NCBI GenBank assembly: GCA_964552795.1
Contig: CAZKIO010000016.1
Location: forward strand, 10,506-74,505
Direction of reading: 5' to 3'
DNA length: 64,000 nucleotides
From: JAEUHZ01 sp964552795
Lineage (GTDB): Bacteria > Planctomycetota > UBA1135 > GCA-002686595
Shown: one piece after another, positions 54,111-64,000 of the stretch
Layout: the number at the start of each line of letters is the position of its first letter
How positions within the stretch are numbered: position 1 is the stretch's first letter
The notes under the pieces: model-generated
What the model was told of the DNA's origin: nothing
The model's database searches: none
The model's input: only the letters and a program-made list of their open reading frames with translations
Position numbers and translations under genes: made by a program

Positions 54111-54137
54111 CGTGGGAGCCCCGGAAGGGCTCCCACG
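54111..54137 (-). terminator. 11-bp hairpin ending the Ig-repeat lipoprotein transcript
   Basis: CGTGGGAGCCC-CGGAA-GGGCTCCCACG at 54111-54137, 26 bases after the stop at 54163 on the minus strand. The GGAA-type loop and long GC stem fit a terminator and separate this gene from the GTPase operon. The rest of the 161-bp gap shows nothing recognisable. Confidence 0.6.
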
Positions 54138-54162
54138 TCCGCGGACCGCGTTGGCGGCCGGG

Positions 54163-57100
54163 TCAGTCGGCCGGATCGATCGTGAGCAGGCCGGCCGCGT
54201 TCCTGGCCGGATCCTCGATGCCGGTGACCGACACGGTGTGGGCCAGCCCCAGCGGCGCCGAGAGGGTCAGGCGGTAGTGGTCCCGCTCCAGGAGTTCCAC
54301 CGCGAGGACCGTCTGGCCGCCCGAGGAACTCCACGCCGAGGTCAGCAGCGCGGTGCTGGTCAGCACGTCCTCGTCGAACAGGACGTCGACGCGCGTGCCG
54401 TCGGCCGCGGCGCGCCAGTTCACGAAGGCCCCCACGAGTTGCGGCGCCAGGAAGTCGCCGCCGATCGTGCCGTTGACGACGACCGGACCGGTCAGCGTGT
54501 TGCCGCTGAAGTCCTCGATGCCGCCGACGGTGACGGTCACGATGCCGCGCGAGTCCAGGTTGATCCCGTCGGCCAGCGCGATGCGCACCGTGTTCGTCGA
54601 GCCTATGTAGGTGAAACGCGCGTCGGCCAGCGAGAGGTTCTGCCCGTTGCTGGCGATGTTCCAGTTCGAGGGCGCCAGCGCTCCGGTGGTGACCGGCTCG
54701 TCGAACGAGATGTCGACGAAGTCCCCGCCCCAGCCGTCGGCCATCACGCCCGAGACCGCGGCCACCAGCGGCGCGACGGAGTCGGCCACGGCCACGGTCC
54801 GCGAGATCGAGCCGGACGTGTTGCCCGCGAGGTCGGTCACCGTGATGGTGATCGTATCCCCCGGCGTCGGCGCCACGCCGAACACCGCGCGCACCACGCG
54901 CGGTCCCACGCGCTGGGCCGAGACCGCCAGCGTGCCGCCGTTCAGGTCGTAGTTGGCGGCCACGGCCGAGGCCGTCGGATCGAGCGACTCGTCGGCGAAG
55001 ATCAGCAGCGAGTTGGCGTCGCTGGGATCCTTGCGCGCGGCGCCGATCGGGACCGACGGGGCCAGGGCGTCGCCGCCCGCCGCGATTCCGAGCTCGGTGT
55101 CGGCGACGGTGCGCTGGACGCCGTGCGAGGACCACACGTTGTTGGCGGAGAGGTCGTAGCTGCCGCCGGTCTGCAGGTTGTGGCCGGTCGCGCCCAAGAG
55201 GCCGATGGCCACGGAGGTCGGGCTGACCGAGCGCATCGTCGCCGTCGAGATGTCGATGGCGCCGCCCGGACCGGTGATGGTGAAGTTGCCCGGCTCGAGC
55301 AGCGTCCACGGGCTCATGGCCTTGTCGAACACGATCGTGATCGTGTCGTTGCCTTCGCCCGAGAGGGCGGTGAACAGGTTCGAGCCCAGGAGCAGGGACG
55401 GCGTGTTCGGGTCCTCGGTCTCCAGCGGGACCAGCAGCGCCGGGAACAGCGGGTTGCCCGTGCGGTCCGTGACGCCGAGCACGTCCAGCGTGTCGCTGGC
55501 CGCGACGACGAAGCCGAAGGAGAGGCGCACGCCCAGGCCGTCGTCCAGCGGCGTGGCCGTGAGGGGCGCGCCGCGCAGGACGCCGCCCGAGTCGCGCAGG
55601 ACGTAGCGCGTCCCGGTCGGGTTGGTCCCGGCGTCGTACAGATCGTCCAGGTTGGAGCAGGGCTCGGTGAAGCGCACCACGACCTCGTCGGCCACGCTCG
55701 ACTCCAGGTACACGGCGTGCACCTCGGGCAGGCCGGTCTCGGCGTCGATGTCGCCGTCGTAGTTGGCCGCGCCGATCGTGTTGCCGCCCAGGTCGCGCAG
55801 GGCGCTGAAGCTGACGCGGTAGTCGTCGCCGCGCTGCAGGTCGATGCCGTTGGCGAACGTGAGCACCGCGGTGCGCGTGCCCTCGTTCCAGACGACCGTC
55901 GCGCCGACGGTCGAGACCGCGCTCGTGATCGGCGACTCCACGCTCCAGTTGGCGGGGTCCTCGATCTCGGACTCGATCAGATCGTCGTCGAACGCGACCG
56001 TCAGCGTGTCGTTGTTCGCGCCGGCCAGCGAGGCCGCCGCGGTCGTGCTCGCCGCGGGCGCGGTCGTGTCGGTCGAGGTGATCGCCACGTTGTTCGCGGC
56101 GGTCATCGTGTTGCCGGCCAGGTCGAGGACGCCGCTGACGCTGAGCGTGACGTCGCCGGGGATCACCGCCACGTCGTAGACCAGGCGCACGGTGTCGAGG
56201 CCGGCCAGCAGCGTGGCCGTCTGCAGCGCGGGCGCGCCGCTGTCCACGTAGTTCCCGGTCGTCTCGGCGCCGGTGATCAGCACGTCCTCGGAGAACTGCA
56301 CGTCGAGCGTCTTGCCGCTGGGGTCGACGCTGCGGTTCTGCACCACCGAGACCAGGGTCGGGACGGTCGCGTCGCCGGCCACCAGGCTGACCGAGTTCAG
56401 GTTGAAGACCTCGCCGTCGACGTCGAGCGCCGCCACGCCGGTGATCTCGAACGAGTCGCCGTTCGTCATGTCGAAGTCGAGCTCGATCGTGAGCGTCTTC
56501 GAGAGCAGGTCGTAGGTCAGCGTCTGCGCGTTGAGGTCGATCACGACGGAGTCGACCTCCAGCGTCCAGCTGGCCGGATCGACCGCGGTGTCGGGATCGA
56601 GGGCCTGCGTGGTGACCACGGTGATCAGGTCGCCGCCCAGGTTCTCCACGGTCGTGGCCGCGGGCGTGCCGTCGAAGGCGTTGGCCACGGGCGCGGGTTG
56701 CGTGATCGCGGTCGGGCCGTCGGGCAGCGCGTTGCCGTGCGCGTCCAGCACGCCGTTGAGCGTCACGTTGTCGACGCCGGGAACGATCGGGTTGTTGAAG
56801 GTCACGCGGATCACGTCCTCGCCGACCTGGGTGGCCGAGGTCGCCAGGTCGGGCAGCGCGACGGCGTAGCGCGCGAGCTGCACGGCGAACACGGGGTCCA
56901 TGGCCTCGCTGAACGTGAAGTCGACGACGCGGCCGAACTCGTCCTCGGTGAGGTTCTGGACGGCCGACGTCAGGGTCGGCGCGACCGCGTCCCCGCTGGC
57001 CACGCCGGCCACGGCGGCCGAGGAGACCAGCACGTCGTTGACGCCGCGCAGGCCGCTGCCCGCGAGGGTGAAGCTGGCGTGCAGGTTGGCCTGCGTGCCC

Positions 57101-57669
57101 AGCGTGATCGTCAGCACCTGCGTGCCCTCGTCGAACACGAAGCTCGAGCCGGTCAGCGACATCACGGTGGAGTTGACCGTGAGCGTCCAGTTGCCCGGCG
57201 TCTCGACGTCGCTCTCCAGGACGCGCGGCCCGCTGAACGTGACCTCGATCACGTCGCCGCCCAGGCCGGGCGTCTGGATGCCGTCGGTGATCGAGTACGT
57301 CGGCGCCGAGTCGTCGCTCGTCTCGACCTCGGTGTACGTGCTGCTCACGTTGGTGAGCCCGATCGCGCGCACCTGGCTGGCGGGCGTCACGCGCGCGTCC
57401 CACTGGACGGTGACGACGGCGCCGACGCGGCTGACGGCGATGGGGGTCTGCCCCAGGTCGGACTCGAAGTTGGCCACGGTCGCCGCGCCCAGCCCGCCGC
57501 TGCGGGTGAACGTCAGCACGGTGGTCGCTCCGGTCGGATCGACGTCCAGATCCTGCACGGCCGACGACAGGACGTTGGCCGGATCCTCGGAGCTGCCGTT
57601 GGAGCAACCGGCGGCGAAGAGGCAGAAGAGCGCGATGACGGCGATTGCCGCGTGCTTCCCAAGACGCAT
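54163..57669 (-). CDS. Large Ig-like repeat lipoprotein
   Basis: 1168 residues. A lipoprotein signal (MRLGKHAAIAVIALFCLFAAGC) has its lipobox Cys at residue 22, so the protein is anchored to the outer or inner membrane. About 11 Ig-like domains of roughly 100-110 residues follow. Most open with an APTL/VPTLVSVVQN-type strand and contain a G-D-x-I-x-V-x-F strand (GGDVIEVTFSG, GRVVDFTFSEAMDP, GKTLDVQFSEDVL, NDTITIVFDKAM, GTRVDVLFDEDVL), the SwmB/SbsA-like bacterial Ig pattern. No enzyme domain. It would form a long rod on the cell surface. Start fixed by the signal. GAGGT lies seven bases upstream. Confidence 0.9.
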   Translation of the reverse strand: MRLGKHAAIAVIALFCLFAAGCSNGSSEDPANVLSSAVQDLDVDPTGATTVLTFTRSGGLGAATVANFESDLGQTPIAVSRVGAVVTVQWDARVTPASQVRAIGLTNVSSTYTEVETSDDSAPTYSITDGIQTPGLGGDVIEVTFSGPRVLESDVETPGNWTLTVNSTVMSLTGSSFVFDEGTQVLTITLGTQANLHASFTLAGSGLRGVNDVLVSSAAVAGVASGDAVAPTLTSAVQNLTEDEFGRVVDFTFSEAMDPVFAVQLARYAVALPDLATSATQVGEDVIRVTFNNPIVPGVDNVTLNGVLDAHGNALPDGPTAITQPAPVANAFDGTPAATTVENLGGDLITVVTTQALDPDTAVDPASWTLEVDSVVIDLNAQTLTYDLLSKTLTIELDFDMTNGDSFEITGVAALDVDGEVFNLNSVSLVAGDATVPTLVSVVQNRSVDPSGKTLDVQFSEDVLITGAETTGNYVDSGAPALQTATLLAGLDTVRLVYDVAVIPGDVTLSVSGVLDLAGNTMTAANNVAITSTDTTAPAASTTAAASLAGANNDTLTVAFDDDLIESEIEDPANWSVESPITSAVSTVGATVVWNEGTRTAVLTFANGIDLQRGDDYRVSFSALRDLGGNTIGAANYDGDIDAETGLPEVHAVYLESSVADEVVVRFTEPCSNLDDLYDAGTNPTGTRYVLRDSGGVLRGAPLTATPLDDGLGVRLSFGFVVAASDTLDVLGVTDRTGNPLFPALLVPLETEDPNTPSLLLGSNLFTALSGEGNDTITIVFDKAMSPWTLLEPGNFTITGPGGAIDISTATMRSVSPTSVAIGLLGATGHNLQTGGSYDLSANNVWSSHGVQRTVADTELGIAAGGDALAPSVPIGAARKDPSDANSLLIFADESLDPTASAVAANYDLNGGTLAVSAQRVGPRVVRAVFGVAPTPGDTITITVTDLAGNTSGSISRTVAVADSVAPLVAAVSGVMADGWGGDFVDISFDEPVTTGALAPSNWNIASNGQNLSLADARFTYIGSTNTVRIALADGINLDSRGIVTVTVGGIEDFSGNTLTGPVVVNGTIGGDFLAPQLVGAFVNWRAAADGTRVDVLFDEDVLTSTALLTSAWSSSGGQTVLAVELLERDHYRLTLSAPLGLAHTVSVTGIEDPARNAAGLLTIDPAD

Positions 57670-57829
57670 CGGGGACCTCGGTGGGTGTTCTCGTGAGCGA
57701 TCGATGACCGCCGGCCGGGGAACGGCCGCGCGGACGGAGTGCGCCGCCGGACCGGTGCCCGGCGGACCTGCGCACCTATCGACGAGCGCCACACCTCGCT
57801 TGAGGCATCCGCCGGCACGGCACGGATCG

Positions 57830-57848
57830 CCCGGAACTTCCTTCCGGG
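57830..57848 (-). terminator. 7-bp hairpin after the beta-propeller-like gene
   Basis: CCCGGAA-CTTCC-TTCCGGG at 57830-57848, nine bases after the stop at 57858 on the minus strand. Weak but well placed. Confidence 0.4.
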
Positions 57849-57857
57849 TCGCCGCGA

Positions 57858-59504
57858 TCAGAGCAGCAGCGGTTCGCTCAGCACCGCGCCCAGCACGGTC
57901 GCGCTGCCCACGCGGAACGCCGCCTGCAGATGGCGGTAGGTGCCGACCAGCGCGGGATCGGCCGGCAGCGCGAGGCGCACGTCGGCGCGCCCGGACGCGT
58001 CGGCCGGCACGCGCACCACCGAGAGACCCTGCCGCAGCAGCAGGAGTTGCCCCGCGACTCCCGGCACGAACAGCGGAACGTCGGCGCGCTGTCCGTCCAG
58101 GAAGATCACGGCGCCGGCGCCCGCGCGGCGCGCGGCGAGGTGCAACTGCGCGCCGACGCGCGGCTGACCCAGCACCTGCAGGTCGCGCTCGCCGGTGTCG
58201 AACAGGCGCAGTTCGCCGGTGCCCGACAAGAGGTTCGCGTGCGTGGTCTTCTGCGCCACCACGAGGCGCGTGCCGCGCTCGTCGAACGCCACCGCCAGCG
58301 GGCTCCCGGCCAGGTCGGCTTCCAGCACGAACGCGTTGCTCGCGCGATCCCAGATCCCCAGCTCGGGCGCGGCCGTGCCGTCGCCCCAGCACGCGAACGC
58401 CGCGCGGGATCCGTCCGGCGTGAGCGCCACGGCCGTCGGCAGGTTCTGCAGCCCGCCGGGCGGGCCGGCCTGCGCGCGCTCGACCAGGCGCACGCCCGCG
58501 GCGACGTCCCACACCTCGAAGCGCCAGGCGTTCGCGCTCGCGGCGTTCCACCACGCGACGACCAGCGTGCGCCCGTCGCGCGCGAGCGCGACGCGCACGG
58601 CCGTCTCCTGCGGGCCGCCGGCGATCGCGCGCACGAGGGCGTAGCCCGCTCCGGCGTCCGCGAGGACGCGCACCAGGCCGCCGGCACCGTGCGCGACCGT
58701 GAGGCCGTCGCCGGAGAGCGCCAGTGCCGCCGTCGAGACCGCGAGCGGCGCGACGAACGACGTGGCGCCCAGGCCGTCGAGCACGCGCAGCTCCAGGCCG
58801 GCGGTCAGCACGCTGCGCGCGCCGTCCTCGGACGTGCGCACCTCCTGCAGGCCCGCGGCCGCGAAGTCGCGCGACCACAGCACCGCGCCGTCGGCGGCCG
58901 CGAGGCGCTCGACGCGCACGCGCACCGCGGCGTCGTCCCACGCGGCGACGACCAGCGACGCGCCGGCGCGGTCGCAGGCCAGGCGCGCGGGACCGTTGGC
59001 CGTGAACGGGAGTTCGCGCGTCCAGCGCGCCGCCAGCGGCGAACCCGCTCCCAGGTCGCCGGCGTGGTAGGCGCCGATCCGCGTGCGCCGGTGGTAGGGG
59101 TCGGGCGCGGCGTGCTGCGTCAGGGAGAACAGCCAGGGACCGGCGCCGGCCGCGACCGCGACGGCGCCGCTCGTGCCGGAGAACGCCGCGTCGCGCGCCA
59201 GCGGCGCGCTCGGACCGAGGCTGTGGACCGACGCGGCCGTCGCGGCCGGCACGCCGCCGAGTCCGGCCGACCAGACGACGTTCTCGCCCGCCCCGAAAGC
59301 CACGGCGCTGGGGATCGCCGGCTCCGACAGATCGGGCGGCAGCACCCAGCGTTGTCCCGGCTGGAACGGATCCTGGGCACGGGACGGGAGCGCCAGCGCG
59401 CCCAGGAGCACGGCCGCGCGCCAACCAGGGCGCCGGAGGGCCGTGCCAGCCGGGGAGGGCCGCGGGGAGGGCCTGGAAGGGGGCTGCACGGAAAAGAGTA
59501 CCAC
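57858..59504 (-). CDS. Exported beta-propeller-like protein of unknown function
   Basis: 548 residues from GTG at 59504. A basic, Pro-rich leader of about 28 residues precedes a hydrophobic segment (WRAAVLLGALALPSRAQ) with an AxA-like cleavage site. The rest is repeated beta strands with patterns such as AALALSGDGLTVAHGAGG, VRVALARDGRTLVVAWW and TAVALTPDGSRAAFACWGDG, where the (V/A)AL(S/T)PDG turn is typical of WD40-like or Kelch-like propellers. About 7 blades can be counted between residues 60 and 440; a beta-rich C-terminal part follows. It has no known motif for an enzyme. It stands between the Ig lipoprotein gene and the divergent gcv promoter. Confidence 0.75.
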   Translation of the reverse strand: MVLFSVQPPSRPSPRPSPAGTALRRPGWRAAVLLGALALPSRAQDPFQPGQRWVLPPDLSEPAIPSAVAFGAGENVVWSAGLGGVPAATAASVHSLGPSAPLARDAAFSGTSGAVAVAAGAGPWLFSLTQHAAPDPYHRRTRIGAYHAGDLGAGSPLAARWTRELPFTANGPARLACDRAGASLVVAAWDDAAVRVRVERLAAADGAVLWSRDFAAAGLQEVRTSEDGARSVLTAGLELRVLDGLGATSFVAPLAVSTAALALSGDGLTVAHGAGGLVRVLADAGAGYALVRAIAGGPQETAVRVALARDGRTLVVAWWNAASANAWRFEVWDVAAGVRLVERAQAGPPGGLQNLPTAVALTPDGSRAAFACWGDGTAAPELGIWDRASNAFVLEADLAGSPLAVAFDERGTRLVVAQKTTHANLLSGTGELRLFDTGERDLQVLGQPRVGAQLHLAARRAGAGAVIFLDGQRADVPLFVPGVAGQLLLLRQGLSVVRVPADASGRADVRLALPADPALVGTYRHLQAAFRVGSATVLGAVLSEPLLL

Positions 59505-59527
59505 CGGACCTCGTGCGCCGCGGGACC

Positions 59528-59556
59528 TTGGCGCGCGACGCGCCGGCGACTAGAGT
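59528..59556 (+). promoter_or_regulatory. Sigma70-like promoter of the glycine cleavage operon
   Basis: -35 TTGGCG (59528-59533), 17-base spacer, -10 TAGAGT (59551-59556, 4 of 6). Transcription would start about 59563, just upstream of the riboswitch P1 stem at 59581. Confidence 0.5.
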
Positions 59557-59580
59557 CTCTGCCCACAACCCGTCGACCGA

Positions 59581-59671
59581 CCGCGGGGAGAGTTCCGGCC
59601 GACCGCCGGACGCCGAAGGGGCAAGCGCGCCGAAGCGGCGCGCGAAACTCTCAGGCAAGAAGGACCCGCGG
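59581..59671 (+). promoter_or_regulatory. Glycine riboswitch (single aptamer)
   Basis: P1 pairs CCGCGGG (59581-59587) with CCCGCGG (59665-59671). Inside are the conserved blocks of the glycine aptamer: GGGGAGAG, CGCCGAAGGGGCAAGC, and AAACTCTCAGGCAAGAAGGAC. A second full aptamer is not evident downstream, so this is a singlet form. It controls gcvT-gcvH-gcvP, which degrade glycine; riboswitches of this class usually switch such operons on when glycine is high. Confidence 0.93.
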
Positions 59672-59691
59672 CCCGGTAGACCCTGGACTCA

Positions 59692-59753
59692 GGTCCTCCG
59701 TCCGCGGAGGACCGCCGGACAGGGGCGCGAACGCCTGCAGCGACGCGCCCCTG
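59692..59753 (+). terminator. Two hairpins downstream of the glycine aptamer (probable expression platform)
   Basis: Hairpin 1: GGTCCTCC (59692-59699) with GGAGGACC (59706-59713). Hairpin 2: a 10-bp GC stem, 59720-59729 with 59744-59753, followed by TCGTTTCC. The second looks like a terminator that glycine binding could disfavour; the first may be part of a ghost aptamer or antiterminator. No Shine-Dalgarno sequence precedes gcvT, so translational control cannot be judged. Confidence 0.45.
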
Positions 59754-59801
59754 CGTCGTTTCCAGGCGGCCGCCGCACGCAACCCACCCCCCGCACCGCC
59801 C

Positions 59802-60911
59802 ATGGACACCCGCCTGAAGGAGACCCCGCTCACCGCGCGCCACGCACGCCTGGGCGCGCGCCTCGTCGAGTTCGGCGGCTGGAGCATGCCCGTGCAGTAC
59901 GGGCCGATCCTCGAGGAGGTGAAGACCGTGCGCACGACGGCCGGCCTGTTCGACCTCTCGCACATGGGCCGCGTGCGCGTGACCGGCCGCCAGCGGGTCG
60001 AGTTCCTCGATCGCATCGCCACCAACTTCGTGGCGCGGATCCCCGAGGGCGCGATCCGCTACGCGCTGTTCTGCCGTGCCGACGGCAACCCGATCGACGA
60101 CCTGCTCGTGTACCGCGGCGCGGACGAGGTGTACCTCGTCGTCAACGCCTCGAACACGGCCGTGGACCTCGCGTGGATGCACGAGCACGCCGGCGGGTTC
60201 GACGTGGACATCGAGGATCGCACGGACAGCGAGGCGATGATCGCCGTGCAGGGCCCGGCCTCGCGCGAGATCGTGGCGCGGCTGGCGCCCGACCTGGACC
60301 TCGCGAAGCTGGGCTACTACCGCTACGCGTTCGGCACGGTGTGCGGTCTCGCCGGCACGCGCGTGAGCCGCACCGGCTACACCGGCGAATTGGGCTACGA
60401 GCTGTACGTGCCGGCCGCCGAGGTCGGCCGCGTGTTCGACGCGGCGCTGGACGCGGGCGCGCCGCTGGGCCTCGCGCCGATCGGACTGGGCGCGCGCGAC
60501 ACGCTGCGCCTCGAGGCCGGCATGCCGCTCTACGGCCACGAGATCGACGCGACCCACAATCCGATCGAGGCGGGCCTCTCGTTCGGCGTCTCGTTCGCGC
60601 CCGAGAAAGGCGCTTGGATCGGCCGTGAGGCGCTCGAGGCGGTGCAGCGCGCGCCCAGGCGCCGGCTGGTCGGTCTCACCACGGCCGGCCCGCGCGTGCC
60701 GCGGCAGGGCTACGAGCTGTGGATCGACGGCGCCCGCGCGGGCGAGGTCGTCTCCGGCTCCGTGTCCCCCACGCTGGGCACCAACATCGCCACCGGATAC
60801 GTACCCGTGGGGCTGGGCGAACCCGGCTCGCGCGGCGAGCTCGACGTCAAGGGCAAGCGGCAGGAGGTCACCTTCTGCGCGATCCCGTTCTTCTCGAGGA
60901 CCCGCAAGTGA
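59802..60911 (+). CDS. gcvT: Glycine cleavage system T protein (aminomethyltransferase)
   Basis: 369 residues, full length. RHARLGARLVEFGGWSMPVQ, GLFDLSHMGRVRVTG, and DDLLVYRGADEVYLVVNASN (Asn-rich tetrahydrofolate site) are diagnostic; later SRTGYTGELGYELYV and ARDTLRLEAGMPLYGHEID complete the family. It transfers the aminomethyl carbon from the H protein to tetrahydrofolate, releasing ammonia. It is the first gene of the riboswitch-controlled operon. Its upstream sequence is C-rich with no ribosome binding motif. Confidence 0.97.
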   Translation: MDTRLKETPLTARHARLGARLVEFGGWSMPVQYGPILEEVKTVRTTAGLFDLSHMGRVRVTGRQRVEFLDRIATNFVARIPEGAIRYALFCRADGNPIDDLLVYRGADEVYLVVNASNTAVDLAWMHEHAGGFDVDIEDRTDSEAMIAVQGPASREIVARLAPDLDLAKLGYYRYAFGTVCGLAGTRVSRTGYTGELGYELYVPAAEVGRVFDAALDAGAPLGLAPIGLGARDTLRLEAGMPLYGHEIDATHNPIEAGLSFGVSFAPEKGAWIGREALEAVQRAPRRRLVGLTTAGPRVPRQGYELWIDGARAGEVVSGSVSPTLGTNIATGYVPVGLGEPGSRGELDVKGKRQEVTFCAIPFFSRTRK

Positions 60912-60967
60912 CCGCACCGACCCCCTCCACTCCCTCCCCGACCTCCCAACCCAAGCTGACGAGAACC

Positions 60968-61366
60968 ATGCGACCGGACGACCGCCGATACATCGAGAGC
61001 CACGAGTGGGTGAAGCCCGACGGGGACACCGTCCTGATCGGGATCACCGACTTCGCCGTCAACGAGTTGTGCAGCGGCAACGAGGGCGACCTCGTCTACT
61101 GCGACCTGCCCGAGGTCGGCCGCACGCTCGAGGCCGGCGACACCTTCGGCGAGATCGAGTCGGTCAAGGCCGTGGCCGACCTCAACTGCCCGATCGCCGG
61201 CGAGGTCGTCGACGTCAACACGGCGATCGAGGACCACCTGGAGATCCTCTCGAAGGATCCCTGGAACCAGGGCTGGCTGATCCGACTGAAGCCGAACAGC
61301 AAGAACCTGGACAAGCTGATGGACCTGGCCGCCTACGAGAAGCTCCTGGCCGAGAAGAAGCATTGA
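60968..61366 (+). CDS. gcvH: Glycine cleavage system H protein
   Basis: 132 residues from ATG at 60968. YIESHEWVKPDGDTVLIGIT begins the family; lipoyl attachment Lys is in EIESVKAVADL; the end NSKNLDKLMDLAAYEKL is typical. A GTG at 60908 overlapping the gcvT stop (GTGA) is an alternative start adding 20 Thr/Pro/Ser-rich residues; the ATG gives the usual length, but this genome favours GTGA overlaps. It shuttles the aminomethyl group between P, T and L proteins on its lipoyl arm. Confidence 0.95.
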   Translation: MRPDDRRYIESHEWVKPDGDTVLIGITDFAVNELCSGNEGDLVYCDLPEVGRTLEAGDTFGEIESVKAVADLNCPIAGEVVDVNTAIEDHLEILSKDPWNQGWLIRLKPNSKNLDKLMDLAAYEKLLAEKKH

Positions 61367-61374
61367 GAGCGGCG

Positions 61375-64000
<2,626 letters not shown>

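Overview
The window is very GC-rich (about 70% or more by eye) bacterial chromosome with tightly packed genes on both strands. Starts are often GTG or TTG, and ATGA or GTGA stop/start overlaps are frequent. The gene content points to a Planctomycetota-type Gram-negative. There is an adjacent DUF1800 + DUF1501 pair, an exported FG-GAP repeat protein with a separate C-terminal domain, a membrane pyrophosphatase, a large Ig-like lipoprotein, a DUF1844 protein, and lipopolysaccharide genes (kdsB, an LpxB-N-like protein, an ArnT-like transferase). This lineage call is inference from content, not from a marker gene. I see no mobile element, CRISPR array or prophage.

Layout. 1-4.7 kb: end of a membrane gene, an anchored protein with a DUF1080-like end, and hppA. 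4.7-11.6 kb: DedA, an EamA transporter, a DUF6919-like protein, an SGNH-like hydrolase, a MauE/thioredoxin fusion, a methyltransferase, an M28 peptidase and a stand-alone aminotransferase small domain. 11.6-20 kb: a structured intergenic element, a PTS enzyme I-like protein that has lost PEP-site residues, a thermonuclease-like protein, the FG-GAP protein, moaB, a BtpA-family protein, a large unknown protein and tRNA-Thr(CGU). 20-26 kb: an exported HEAT protein with an embedded receiver-like domain, anmK, an NtrC-type regulator and a LysM protein. 26-34 kb: a membrane glycosyltransferase, a lipoprotein, the kdsB-pyrG-DUF1844 chain, an RlmI-like methyltransferase and an RNase Z-like hydrolase. 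34-40 kb: an S41-like protein, DUF1501, DUF1800, a VOC protein and glutaryl-CoA dehydrogenase. 40-48.4 kb: a zinc-ribbon/EI24 protein, a two-component pair, the ArnT-like/GT2/LpxB-N group and metG. 48.4-49 kb: HU and a Lys/Ala-rich histone H1-like protein.

49.4-54 kb holds the most unusual locus: a five-gene operon with a membrane-anchored repeat protein, a TPR protein ending in a Roadblock-like domain, an MglB-like Roadblock protein, an MglA-family GTPase with a long disordered linker and a C-terminal membrane tail, and a second Roadblock protein. 54-59.5 kb carries an 1168-residue Ig-repeat lipoprotein and an exported beta-propeller-like protein. 59.5-64 kb is the glycine cleavage operon gcvT-gcvH-gcvP (gcvP runs off the end) behind a glycine riboswitch.

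A recurring regulatory pattern is a -10-like hexamer (TAGAAT, TACAAT, TAGTCT, TACGAT) only 6-11 bases before start codons that lack a Shine-Dalgarno sequence. This suggests that many mRNAs here are leaderless.
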